From Blautia sp. OF03-15BH (GTDB taxonomy: Bacteria > Bacillota > Clostridia > Lachnospirales > Lachnospiraceae): a stretch of 64,000 bases of DNA. Numbering within the stretch: the stretch's first letter is position 1; each line of letters opens with the position of its first letter. The stretch lies in the NCBI RefSeq assembly GCF_003463065.1, contig NZ_QSCM01000004.1, forward strand, positions 1-64,000. The letters are read 5' to 3'. Under the pieces are notes generated by a model. That model did no database searches. It was not told where the DNA came from and was given only the letters and a program-made list of their open reading frames with translations. This document shows, piece by piece, positions 48,483-56,973 of this stretch. The position numbers and the translations under genes are program-made.

Positions 48483-49595
48483 TCAGGAGAGGCGGCTCTT
48501 GAAATCTTCATAGCCAAACCGCCTGATCTCTTCGATCCTGCCGTTTTCATGGCGAAGAGCGATCGACGGCAGCGGCATTCCGTTAAAAGTATTGGTCTTT
48601 ACCATCGTGTAAAGCGCCATATCTTCAAAAACCAGACAATCTCCCTCCTTCAGCGGTGCATCAAAGGAGTAATCTCCGATCACATCGCCTGCCAGGCAGG
48701 TAGGACCGCCAAGACGATAAGTCACTGCTTTTTCTCCGGGAAGCCCGCTGTCCCTTAACGGAGGACGGTAAGGCATCTCCAGAACATCCGGCATATGACA
48801 GGCTGCAGAAGTATCCAGAATAGCGATATCCATTCCGTTATGCAGCGTCTCCAGAACAGAAGTGACCAGAAAACCGGCATTTAAGACCACGGCCTCTCCC
48901 GGCTCCAGATAGACCGTGACGCCATACGTTTCGTGAAAATGGCGGACGATCCGAAGCAGCCGTTCCACATCATAGTCTTCTCTGGTGATGTGATGACCGC
49001 CGCCGAAATTCACCCATTTCATCTGAGACAGATATTTTCCGAATTTCTTTTCAAATTCATCTGCCGTGGTCTCAAGGTCATCCGAATTCTGTTCGCAGAG
49101 CGTATGAAAATGCAAACCGTCAAGAAGCGGCAGCAGGGATTCATCAAACTGCTCCCTTGTGGTTCCCAGACGGGAGCCCGGGGCGCAGGGGTCATAAATG
49201 GCATGCCCCTCCTGGGTGGAACATTCCGGATTGATCCGAAGACCGATTTCTTTTCCAAGCGCTCTCGCCCGTTGAGCATATTTCCGAAGCTGGGAAGGGG
49301 AATTAAATACCAGATGATCGGCATAGGTCAACAGTTCCTCAAATTCATCCTCTCGGTAAGCAGGAGAAAATACATGAGTCTCTCCGCCAAATTCTTCTTT
49401 TCCCAGTCTTGCCTCATAGAGTCCGCTGGCTGTTGAACCAGACAGATACTTCCGGATCAGCGGATAGACAGAAAACATAGAAAACGCCTTCTGCGCGAGA
49501 AGGATCCGGCAGGGACCCTCCTCTTCTACTTTTTTCAGCAGCTCCAGATTCCGGAGCAGGCTTTTTTCATCAACGACAAAATACGGTGTACGCAT
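48483..49595 (-). CDS. nspC: Carboxynorspermidine/carboxyspermidine decarboxylase
   Basis: 370 residues. PLP-dependent fold III (alanine-racemase-like) decarboxylase converting carboxyspermidine to spermidine. Motifs: LAQKAFSMFSV with the PLP Lys near the N-terminus, HFHTLCEQ, NFGGGHHIT, and CDTS-type active site read here as LDTSAACHMPDV. The ATG at 49595 shares its A with the stop of the upstream dehydrogenase gene (TGATG). Last gene of the polyamine operon. Confidence 0.94.
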   Translation of the reverse strand: MRTPYFVVDEKSLLRNLELLKKVEEEGPCRILLAQKAFSMFSVYPLIRKYLSGSTASGLYEARLGKEEFGGETHVFSPAYREDEFEELLTYADHLVFNSPSQLRKYAQRARALGKEIGLRINPECSTQEGHAIYDPCAPGSRLGTTREQFDESLLPLLDGLHFHTLCEQNSDDLETTADEFEKKFGKYLSQMKWVNFGGGHHITREDYDVERLLRIVRHFHETYGVTVYLEPGEAVVLNAGFLVTSVLETLHNGMDIAILDTSAACHMPDVLEMPYRPPLRDSGLPGEKAVTYRLGGPTCLAGDVIGDYSFDAPLKEGDCLVFEDMALYTMVKTNTFNGMPLPSIALRHENGRIEEIRRFGYEDFKSRLS

Positions 49596-50797
49596 CAGTC
49601 TACCAGCACCGGCTGGAAATCCTCTGTCCAGGGAAGTCCCCATTTGTTCAGGGCATCCATGAAGGGATCCGGATCAAATTCTTCAATGTTGTGGACACCG
49701 GGCTTATTCCAGGTTCCGGTCATCAGCATCATGGCACCGATCATGGCAGGAACACCGGTCGTGTAAGAAACTGCCTGAGAGCCGACCTCTTTATAACATT
49801 CCTGATGATCACATACATTGTAGAGATAATAGGTTTTGTCTTTTCCGTCTTTCTTTCCCTGGAAAATGCAGCCGATGTTCGTTTTTCCTTTTGTACGCGG
49901 TCCGAGAGAAGCCGGATCCGGAAGGACTGCTTTCAGGAACTGAAGGGGAACGATCTCTTTTCCTTCATACATGATCGGTTCGATGGAGGTCATACCCACA
50001 TTTTCCAGGCACTGGAGATGGGTCAGGTAGCTCTGTCCGAAGGTCATGAAGAAACGGATCCTCTTGATTCCCGGCATGTTCAGAGCCAGGCTTTCGATCT
50101 CCTCATGATGGAGAAGATACATATCCTTCTCTCCTACCTGGTCGAAATTGTAAACCCGTTTGATCTCCATGGGCTCTGTTTCTACCCAGTGGCCGTCTTC
50201 CCAGTAAGAGCCCTTGGCAGAAACCTCACGGATATTGATCTCCGGATTGAAATTGGTGGCAAAGGGATATCCATGATCGCCGCCGTTGCAATCCAGGATA
50301 TCGATATAATTGATCTCATCAAACTGATGCTTCAGGGCATAGGCAGAAAATACACTGGTCACACCTGGGTCAAAGCCGCTTCCCAGAAGAGCCGTGATCC
50401 CTGCTTTTTCAAAGCGCTCCCGGTAAGCCCACTGCCAGCTGTACTCAAATTTTGCCGTATCCTCCGGTTCATAATTGGCGGTATCCACATAATGGGTCTT
50501 CGTAGCCAAGCAGGCATCCATGATGGTCAGATCCTGATACGGAAGGGCCAGGTTTAAAACCACCTGCGGCTTTTCCTTTTCGATCAGCGCAATGAGCTCG
50601 TCTACGTTATCTGCATTCACCTGCGCTGTGGTGATCTTTGTTTTGGTGGTTCCTTCCAGTTTTTCTTTCAGTGCGTCACATTTGGATTTTGTGCGGCTGG
50701 CGATGCACACCTCGCTGAATACCTCGCTGTTCTGACAGCATTTGTGAATGGCAACAGAGGCAACCCCGCCACAGCCGATGATCAGTACTTTTCCCAT
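49595..50797 (-). CDS. Carboxy(nor)spermidine dehydrogenase (saccharopine-dehydrogenase family)
   Basis: 400 residues. Condenses putrescine with aspartate semialdehyde and reduces the product to carboxyspermidine using NADPH. Rossmann motif VLIIGCGGVASVAIHKC at the N-terminus; GFDPGVTSVF and GGDHGYPFATNFNPEINIRE are typical of CANSDH. ATG at 50797 with AGGAGG; the extension to 50821 is rejected. Coupled to nspC. Confidence 0.94.
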   Translation of the reverse strand: MGKVLIIGCGGVASVAIHKCCQNSEVFSEVCIASRTKSKCDALKEKLEGTTKTKITTAQVNADNVDELIALIEKEKPQVVLNLALPYQDLTIMDACLATKTHYVDTANYEPEDTAKFEYSWQWAYRERFEKAGITALLGSGFDPGVTSVFSAYALKHQFDEINYIDILDCNGGDHGYPFATNFNPEINIREVSAKGSYWEDGHWVETEPMEIKRVYNFDQVGEKDMYLLHHEEIESLALNMPGIKRIRFFMTFGQSYLTHLQCLENVGMTSIEPIMYEGKEIVPLQFLKAVLPDPASLGPRTKGKTNIGCIFQGKKDGKDKTYYLYNVCDHQECYKEVGSQAVSYTTGVPAMIGAMMLMTGTWNKPGVHNIEEFDPDPFMDALNKWGLPWTEDFQPVLVD

Positions 50798-50840
50798 AAA
50801 ACAATTCCTCCTGTTTTTCATTGATATCTGTAATAGTTCA

Positions 50841-50905
50841 GACCGAAGCAGCGCTTAGACCTGTGGCCTGTTGTTTTGAACGTCCTGAACAGTTACTGAT
50901 ATTTT
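50841..50905. repeat. Short intergenic repeat, intact copy
   Basis: A ~65-bp segment containing CCTGTGGCCTGTTG, TTTTGAACGTCCTGAACAG and TTACTGAT. The same segment at 56752-56985 is interrupted by the 161-bp repeat, so this is the uninterrupted form. Confidence 0.7.
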
Positions 50906-50927
50906 ATAATTATTTCAGAGCCATGCG

Positions 50928-50986
50928 GTTTTCCAGCTCAAAGTGCCCCTCACCGCCTCATGAGTGAGCACTTTGAACCGGAAAAC
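50928..50986. repeat. Long palindrome inside the polyamine operon
   Basis: GTTTTCC...CTCAAAGTGCC (50928-50947) pairs with GCACTTTGAACCGGAAAAC (50968-50986). In the 212-bp gap between speB and the carboxyspermidine genes it could attenuate or stabilise mRNA. No T-run follows on the minus strand. Confidence 0.6.
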
Positions 50987-51009
50987 ACCAGACCCGGATT
51001 TACAAAAAT

Positions 51010-51864
51010 TTACTGCATCAGTGCCAGAAGCATTTCGCGGACGATCTTGGCTGCCACAGCCGTAGACGCCCCGCTGGCATCATAATGCGGAGACAGTTCG
51101 TTGGCATCCAGTGCAACAACATTGGTCTTCTGGCAGACCAGTGTGACTGCCCTTCGCAGTTCTTCAAAGCTCACTCCGCCTGGTTCCGGAGTTCCCGTTC
51201 CCGGGAAAACGGAAGGATCCATAACGTCCAGATCCACCGTAAAATAGACCGGCCGGTCCTTCAGCGAGTCCACAACCTCTGCAAGACCTTCAAAGGTAAA
51301 GGCATGAAGATCGGTATGCTCCTTTCCGAAGAGAAACTCTTCCCGTTCCCCGGAGCGGATCCCAAACTGATGGATCCGGCCATCACCGGCCAGCTCCCAG
51401 CATCTTCGGATGACACAGGCGTGAGAAAGCGGAACACCCAGATAATCTTCCCGAAGATCCGTATGGGCATCAAAATGGATCATGCAAAGGTCCGGATATT
51501 TTTTCAGGGCTGCACGAAAAGCTCCCAGCGTGACCAGGTGCTCTCCTCCCAGAAGGAAGGGTCTTTTTCCGGCTTCCAGAATCTCTGCTGCCCGCTCTTC
51601 GATCTCCCGGAGTACTTCCTCCGTGTTTCCAAAAGGAAGCTCCAGATCTCCGCTGTCCATGATCCGGGCATCCCGAAGATCCCTGTCCTGATAAGGACTG
51701 TAGCTTTCCAGTCCAAAGGATTCATGACGGATGGCTCCGCTTCCAAAGCGGGTTCCCGGGCGAAAAGAAGTGGTGGAATCAAAGGGGGCTCCGAAAAGGA
51801 CCGTATCCGCCTCTTCATAGGTCTTATCACATTCTAAAAAAGTCTCGATATTTCTACTCAACAT
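51010..51864 (-). CDS. speB: Agmatinase-family ureohydrolase
   Basis: 284 residues, binuclear Mn ureohydrolase: GGEHLVTLGA, MIHFDAHTDLREDY, SHACVIRR, YFTVDLDVMDPSVFPGTGTPEPGG. The ATG at 51864 overlaps the speE stop. Adjacent to speE and speA, it could hydrolyse agmatine to putrescine or aminopropylagmatine to spermidine. Confidence 0.94.
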   Translation of the reverse strand: MLSRNIETFLECDKTYEEADTVLFGAPFDSTTSFRPGTRFGSGAIRHESFGLESYSPYQDRDLRDARIMDSGDLELPFGNTEEVLREIEERAAEILEAGKRPFLLGGEHLVTLGAFRAALKKYPDLCMIHFDAHTDLREDYLGVPLSHACVIRRCWELAGDGRIHQFGIRSGEREEFLFGKEHTDLHAFTFEGLAEVVDSLKDRPVYFTVDLDVMDPSVFPGTGTPEPGGVSFEELRRAVTLVCQKTNVVALDANELSPHYDASGASTAVAAKIVREMLLALMQ

Positions 51865-52705
51865 CTTCCAGCAATTCCTCCACATAAGCCGGGACATAGA
51901 AGGAGCCCCGGTGAAGCGTAGTTGTATAGTAACGGCATTTCAGTCCTCTGGCATTCCAGCGGGCCTCGTCAAGATCTTTCAGAGGATGATATTTCTTGGA
52001 TGAAAAGCCAAAAAGCCAGTGACCGGACGGATAGGTCGGGATATGTACCTGATAGACCCTGCTTAACGGGAAAGATTCCACGATGCGTTTGTGCGCCCGC
52101 TGGCAGGCCATGGCATCCTCCTCATAGAAAGGACTTTCATGCTGGTTGATCAGGATTCCGTCATCATGAAGGGCTTTGTAGCAGTTTCCGTAGAATTCCC
52201 TGGTAAACAGTCCTTCCCCCGGTCCGAAGGGATCTGTAGAATCCACAATGATGAGATCATATTTGTCATGGGCAGAACGGATGAATTTCAGACCATCCTC
52301 ATAGAAAATATGCAGACGGGGATCATCAAAGGCACAGGCGGTCTTCGGAAGATATTTTCTGGAGACCTCCACCACCTCTTCATCGATCTCTACCATGTCA
52401 ATGTGCTCGATCTCCGGATAACGGGTCAGCTCCCGGATCACACCGCCGTCTCCGGCCCCGATGACCAGTACCGTTTTTACATTAGGATGCACCGCCATGG
52501 GAACATGGGTGATCATTTCATGATAAATGAACTCATCCTTTTCCGTCATCATGAGATACCCGTCAAGAACAAGGATCCGGCCAAATTCCGGTGATTCAAA
52601 GACATCGATCCTCTGAAATTCACTCTGAGAAGAATAAAGCTGTCTGTCCACCCGGATGGAAAATTTCACATTCGGGGTATGTGACTCCGTAAACCATAAT
52701 TCCAT
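51854..52705 (-). CDS. speE: Spermidine synthase (aminopropyltransferase)
   Basis: 283 residues. Transfers aminopropyl from decarboxylated SAM to putrescine, or to agmatine in some lineages. VLVIGAGDGGVIRELTRYP binds the cofactor; HIDMVEIDEEVV and IIVDSTDPFGPGEGLF are typical. Starts 2 bp after the speA stop. Confidence 0.95.
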   Translation of the reverse strand: MELWFTESHTPNVKFSIRVDRQLYSSQSEFQRIDVFESPEFGRILVLDGYLMMTEKDEFIYHEMITHVPMAVHPNVKTVLVIGAGDGGVIRELTRYPEIEHIDMVEIDEEVVEVSRKYLPKTACAFDDPRLHIFYEDGLKFIRSAHDKYDLIIVDSTDPFGPGEGLFTREFYGNCYKALHDDGILINQHESPFYEEDAMACQRAHKRIVESFPLSRVYQVHIPTYPSGHWLFGFSSKKYHPLKDLDEARWNARGLKCRYYTTTLHRGSFYVPAYVEELLEDVE

Positions 52706-52707
52706 AC

Positions 52708-54162
52708 TTAAACTCCTTTCAGCACATTCAGCCGTTCAATCGCCGCATCCTCCGGTCCTGTCATGGAGCAGCCTTTTTCCTTGGCATAAACGATATAGTT
52801 TAAAATGTCCTCCGTGATCTCCTCTCCGGGAGCCAGGATCGGGATTCCGGGCGGATAGCACATGACAAACTCACTGCAGATCCGGCCGGCTGTCTCCATC
52901 AGCGGAAGAGATTCCTTTTCCGCATAGAACGCATCCTGCGGTGAGACAACCACTCTCGGGTCGATGTATTCCTGCTTCATGAGGCCACCCTTTTCTCCTC
53001 CGAAGCGCCGCCGGATCTCCGAAAGGGCACTGACCAGACGCTCGATCTCCCTGGGACGGTCTCCGATGGACAGATAGGCAAGAATATTTCCGAGATCTCC
53101 AAACTCGATCTGAATGTCATATTCATCACGCAGAAGATCATAGACCTCGATGCCTGCCAGTCCCACATCCAGCGTATTTACGGAAAGCTTGGTCACATCA
53201 AAATCATAAATGCTGTCCCCGTTGATCAGTTCCCGGGAATAAGCATAATAACCGCCGATCTGATTGATCTCTTTTCTGGCATATTCCGCCATGGAGATCA
53301 CCTGTTCAAAGGCTTCTTTTCCTCTGAGTGCCAGGTTTCTTCTGGAAATATCCAGGCTGGAAAGCAAGAGATAAGAGCCGCTGGTGGTCTGGGTCAGGTT
53401 GATGATCTGGCGGACATGGCCTTCCTGCATGGCCGGTCCGGTAAGCAGCAGGGAACTCTGTGTCAGACTTCCGCCGGATTTATGCATGGAAACAGCGGCC
53501 ATATCAGCCCCTGCATCCATCGCAGACAGCGGAAGCTTATCGCTGAAATAAAAATGAGTTCCATGCGCTTCATCCACCAGGCAGAGCATGTGGTTTGCAT
53601 GAGCCAGCTCCACGATGGCCTTCAGATCAGAGCAGATGCCATAATAGGTCGGGTTGTTGACAAAAACAGCCTTGGCATCCGGATTTTCCTGAATGGCTTT
53701 TTTTACCGCTTCCACACTCATGCCAAGGGGGATTCCAAGCCGTTCGTTTCCCTCCGGATTGACATAGACGGGAATGGCTCCGTTCAGTACCATGGCTCCC
53801 ATAACACTCCGGTGTACGTTTCTGGGAAGAATGATCTTCTCTCCCCTTCTCGTCGCAGAAAGGATCATACTCTGTACGGCAGAGGTTGTCCCTCCCACCA
53901 TCAGAAAGGCGTGAGCCGCATGAAACGCCTCTGCTGCCAGTTCTTCTGCCTCCCGGATCACGGAAACCGGATGACAGAGATTGTCCAGTGGCTTCATGGA
54001 ATTGACATCCAGCCGGATACAGCTTTCACCGAGGAGGCGGGTCAGCTCCGGATTTCCTCTCCCTCTTTTATGACCGGGCACGTCAAAGGGAACGACCCGC
54101 ATTTTATTGAAACGCTCCAGTGCTTCGTAGATCGGAGCTCTTTCCTGAGATAACTCTTTCAC
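52708..54162 (-). CDS. speA: Arginine decarboxylase (Orn/Lys/Arg decarboxylase fold)
   Basis: 484 residues, fold I PLP enzyme of the Bacillus SpeA type. PLP Lys in SMHKSGGSLTQSS; FDVPGHKRGRGNPEL at the N-terminus; VDEAHGTHF. Agmatine production is inferred from the adjacent speB; lysine or ornithine as substrate cannot be excluded by sequence alone. 11 bp behind speD. Confidence 0.9.
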   Translation of the reverse strand: MKELSQERAPIYEALERFNKMRVVPFDVPGHKRGRGNPELTRLLGESCIRLDVNSMKPLDNLCHPVSVIREAEELAAEAFHAAHAFLMVGGTTSAVQSMILSATRRGEKIILPRNVHRSVMGAMVLNGAIPVYVNPEGNERLGIPLGMSVEAVKKAIQENPDAKAVFVNNPTYYGICSDLKAIVELAHANHMLCLVDEAHGTHFYFSDKLPLSAMDAGADMAAVSMHKSGGSLTQSSLLLTGPAMQEGHVRQIINLTQTTSGSYLLLSSLDISRRNLALRGKEAFEQVISMAEYARKEINQIGGYYAYSRELINGDSIYDFDVTKLSVNTLDVGLAGIEVYDLLRDEYDIQIEFGDLGNILAYLSIGDRPREIERLVSALSEIRRRFGGEKGGLMKQEYIDPRVVVSPQDAFYAEKESLPLMETAGRICSEFVMCYPPGIPILAPGEEITEDILNYIVYAKEKGCSMTGPEDAAIERLNVLKGV

Positions 54163-54173
54163 GTTTTTGCCTC

Positions 54174-54932
54174 CTAATAAATGTTTCTGCCGTTGAAGAT
54201 CTCGATCATTTCCCGGCGCAAGCTGTTCATGATCTCCAGCCTGGTCAGTGGCGGCAGCTCATAAATATCCGTCTTAAACAGATAATTCTGAAGATCCGGT
54301 TCCTTGATCATCATACGGGTATGAAAAAGGCTCGCCGCATAGACATTGATATCCACCGCATCATAACGCCTTAAAATTTCCGGATTGATATAATCCTGTA
54401 TGGATGTGACCGGATGATCCAGAAACAGTTTTTTTCCATTGACATCTCTTGTAAAGCCTCTGACCCGGTAATCCATCGTAATGATATCCGAGTCAAAGGA
54501 ACCGATCAGATAATCCAGTGTGGAAAGCGGCGTGATCTCTCCGCAGGTTGCCACATCGATATCCACCCGGAACGTGGCAATGCAGGTTTCCGGATGATAT
54601 TCCGGATAGGTATGCACCGTCACATGGCTTTTATCCAGATGGGCCAGCTGCGTCTGACTTCTCGGAAGCATGGAATCTTCTGCGATCAGAAGCGTAACGG
54701 AAGCCCCCTGAGGCTCATAATCCTGACGCGCGATATTCAGGACCGTTGCCCCGATCATGTCCGTCAGAGTTGTAAGAATATTGGTTAGACGTTCCGCATT
54801 GTACTGTTCATCTATATAAGCAATATAGTCTTTCTGTTCTCTTGCCGTCTTGGCATAACAGACATCATAAATGTTAAAGCTCAGGGCTTTGGTCAGGTTA
54901 TTAAACCCGTACAGTTTCAGTTTCTCCCCCAT
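54174..54932 (-). CDS. speD: S-adenosylmethionine decarboxylase proenzyme (long SpeD)
   Basis: 252 residues, the longer E. coli-type class. Self-cleavage at LDKSHVTVHTYPE gives a pyruvoyl group from the Ser. Provides decarboxylated SAM for SpeE. First gene of speD-speA-speE-speB-CANSDH-nspC. CTGGAGGAAACC precedes the ATG. Preceded by a structured leader. Confidence 0.94.
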   Translation of the reverse strand: MGEKLKLYGFNNLTKALSFNIYDVCYAKTAREQKDYIAYIDEQYNAERLTNILTTLTDMIGATVLNIARQDYEPQGASVTLLIAEDSMLPRSQTQLAHLDKSHVTVHTYPEYHPETCIATFRVDIDVATCGEITPLSTLDYLIGSFDSDIITMDYRVRGFTRDVNGKKLFLDHPVTSIQDYINPEILRRYDAVDINVYAASLFHTRMMIKEPDLQNYLFKTDIYELPPLTRLEIMNSLRREMIEIFNGRNIY

Positions 54933-54956
54933 GGTTTCCTCCAGTTTGTAAAAATA

Positions 54957-55099
54957 TGTAATGATCCAGAGCCCGGCAGAGTTTCATCCAAAAGTGTCAA
55001 TCCTGCATGAGCGAACACTTCTGACTGGAAATCGATTTGGCGAAAAGCCGCAACGGGATGAATCGCACCGGAATCGAGGTGTAGAGCTGAATCATTACA
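54957..55099 (-). ncRNA. Structured leader RNA of the polyamine operon (riboswitch candidate)
   Basis: Closing stem P1: TGTAATGATTCAG (5' arm, 55099-55087) pairs with CTGGATCATTACA (3' arm, 54969-54957). Nested inside: CACC/GGTG hairpin (55066-55081), a 7-bp stem TTCATCC/GGATGAA (55056-55062 with 54983-54989), which encloses GGC-loop-GCC (55039-55049) and AAGTGT/ACACTT (54992-54997 with 55015-55020). All helices are mutually compatible. A terminator-like hairpin lies just upstream. No match to a riboswitch class known to me. Confidence 0.6.
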
Positions 55100-55106
55100 A
55101 AAATAT

Positions 55107-55136
55107 AGGCAGCATGTCGTTGATGACATACTGCCT
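55107..55136 (-). terminator. Terminator-like hairpin at the 5' end of the speD leader
   Basis: AGGCAGTATGTC pairs with GACATGCTGCCT on the minus strand, followed by ATATTTTTG. No gene lies upstream on this strand for over a kilobase, so it may be an attenuator within the leader. A possible extended -10 (TGCTATATA) lies at 55224-55232. Confidence 0.6.
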
Positions 55137-55139
55137 GTA

Positions 55140-55745
55140 AATACACTCACTTTATTTGTTTTCTCCCGGATTTTCCACGCGCGCAAAAAATCCCCAATAA
55201 AAAATGAGTTCTTCGTCAGAGTCTATATAGCAAATACTTACTTTTACTACTCTTATTGACTGATTTACAAGTTGATGCGCATCCGACGCACGAAAATAAA
55301 GCAACTCATAAAATTGAGTTTTTCACCCAACAACAGAAAGCTGTGCTTTCCATTATCAAAAATCAATAATGGCGATAAGATCGCCCTTCGGCAGTTGACC
55401 CGGCTGTCCGTATGGCCTTAACCCAAATGGGTGGTCAGAGAAAATATTTACATGGATACTCTGTCAGAAACTCATATCGCATACGTTTAAACTATACAAC
55501 AGTGAATAGATTCTGTCAAGATGTTTTTATTTTTCAACTAAAACTTCCCACACCGATACGGTGTGTTGAACCTGGCTGCAAAAATAAAAATCGCAGCCAG
55601 GACTGGAACGTTGAAAATTCAATATTTCAGCCAATAAAAAAGCATAAGCCTGTTTCCTTTGGTATAATGGAGTTGAGTTGATTTGTCCTGCGGATTCGAG
55701 TGTGCAGTTGAGAAAACACAGGCGCAACAAATGCGCTGAGGCTTT
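55140..55745. other. Gene-free stretch with small hairpins
   Basis: No gene. Two adjacent hairpins, CACACCGATACGGTGTG (55549-55565) and CTGGCTGC/GCAGCCAG (about 55571-55599), may be remnants of a mobile element end. Candidate promoter of the polyamine operon at about 55224. Confidence 0.45.
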
Positions 55746-55906
55746 GTAAAGCGGACATTCGCAATCCGCTTCGCTACTTGCTCATGAACGCAGCCGCTTC
55801 GCGATCTGTCAGTGGGAGCTTTCAACTCCCACTGACAGAAGCATTCCCCCTCACTCGCCGCTTAGTGCTCCACGCACTTGAAGCGGGGGAATGCTTATCT
55901 GCGTTC
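55746..55906 (+). repeat. 161-bp repeat, copy 1
   Basis: Nearly identical, in inverted orientation, to 56795-56955; both are 161 bp. Contains an internal perfect palindrome CAGTGGGAGCTTTCAACTCC / GACAG... and the arms of a second one (AAGCATTCCCCC...GGGGGAATGCTT). Confidence 0.85.
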
Positions 55907-55947
55907 AACTTGTGCAATCGGATTTGCAGACAAGTCAATGGTCTGGT

Positions 55948-56084
55948 TATTTCTGACTTGTCTGATTTTTCATCTGTTGCGTTGTCGTCAATTGACGTAG
56001 CCACCACTACACATCATTTCTCCGCCTTGCATATAAAAAATCATCCATCGCCAATGTAGCAGAAACTTAATTTTCACTGTACTA
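55948..56084 (-). repeat. 166-bp MITE-like element, copy lacking one end
   Basis: Matches the right-hand ~135 bp of 46416-46581 in inverted orientation, ending TTCACTGTACTA. The other terminal repeat is missing. Confidence 0.75.
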
Positions 56085-56131
56085 ATTTTAAAGAAAGAAT
56101 GAGTATGGGCAATGCTTTAAAGAAGCATCGT

Positions 56132-56540
56132 TGACTCAAAATCGGAAAACAGCGATTTCAGTCATAGTTTTCGAAGGGGATGTTTGACTTAAAATCGGAA
56201 AACAGCGATTTCAGTCATAGTTTTCGGGGAGAATGTATGACCTAAAATCAGAAAACAGCGATTTCAGTCATAGTTTTTGGAGGGGATGTTTGACTTAAAA
56301 TCAGAAAACAGCGATTGCGGTCATAGTTTTCGGGGAGAATATATGACTTAAAATCAGAAAACAGCGATTTCAGTCATAGTTTTCGAAGGGGATATATGAC
56401 CTAAAATTAGAAAACAGCGATTGCGGTCATAGTTTTTGGAAGTCATAGATGACTTAAAATGCGGAAAATGCAATTGCAGTCAACGCTCAGGGGAATATAA
56501 ATTGACCTAAAATAGATAAAAGGCTGATTTCGGTCAATTT
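56132..56540 (+). repeat. Array of eight 53-bp tandem hairpin units
   Basis: Units start at 56132, 56185, 56238, 56291, 56344, 56397, 56450 and 56503, exactly 53 bp apart. Each has a ~33-bp dyad (TGACTTAAAATCG-loop-GCGATTTCAGTCA) and a ~20-bp linker (TAGTTTTCGAAGGGGATGTT or variant). Arm changes are partly compensated (TGACC with GGTCA in units 6 and 8). Linkers alternate between two forms in units 1-4. The last two units are diverged. Confidence 0.92.
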
Positions 56541-56588
56541 TGCTGCCACATGACCACAAGAAATGAAAGAATCGGCAGACAAAATTTT

Positions 56589-56616
56589 GCCCCGGATCCA
56601 TCACTGGACCCGGGGC
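56589..56616 (+). terminator. Hairpin terminator behind the 53-bp array
   Basis: GCCCCGGATCCA pairs with TGGACCCGGGGC around TCAC, followed by GTTTTC. It could end a transcript covering the array. Confidence 0.6.
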
Positions 56617-56653
56617 GTTTTCATATCTTATTTGTAACAGTTCAGAACATCAG

Positions 56654-56711
56654 CGAAATGAAAAATCAAACTATGCAAACTTGTTTGCAACAGGATGAAT
56701 TTTTCATTTCG
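56654..56711. repeat. 58-bp nested palindrome
   Basis: Outer 13-bp perfect inverted repeat (CGAAATGAAAAAT with ATTTTTCATTTCG) and inner GCAAAC-TT-GTTTGC. Confidence 0.65.
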
Positions 56712-56794
56712 GAATGGACGGAACGGTGCTGAGCCCCAGTGGGAATCGTTTTGCACTGACCGACGCAGCGCGCAGAACTGTGGCCTGTTGTTTT

Positions 56795-56955
56795 GAACGC
56801 AGATAAGCATTCCCCCGCTTCAAGTGCGCGGAGTACTAAGCGGCGGGTGAGGGGGGATGCTTATGTCAGTGGGAGTTGAAAGCTCCCACTGACAGATCGC
56901 GAAGCGACTGCGTTCATGAGCAAGTAGCGAAGCGGATTGCGAATGTCCGCTTTAC
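56795..56955 (-). repeat. 161-bp repeat, copy 2
   Basis: Inverted copy of 55746-55906. It is inserted within a segment whose uninterrupted form is at 50841-50905 (left flank TTTTGAACG, right flank CCTGAACAG). Confidence 0.85.
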
Positions 56956-56973
56956 CATCCTGAACAGTTACTC

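Noticed and set aside
54917..55186. 89-residue ORF upstream of speD
   Set aside because: It runs through the structured leader and has no ribosome site; the RNA structure explains the region better.
55412..55681. 89-residue ORF in the repeat block
   Set aside because: No ribosome site, overlaps hairpins, no recognisable protein.
56132..56540. CRISPR array
   Set aside because: The 53-bp units repeat as wholes; the segments between dyads are themselves repeated, not unique spacers, and no cas gene is present.
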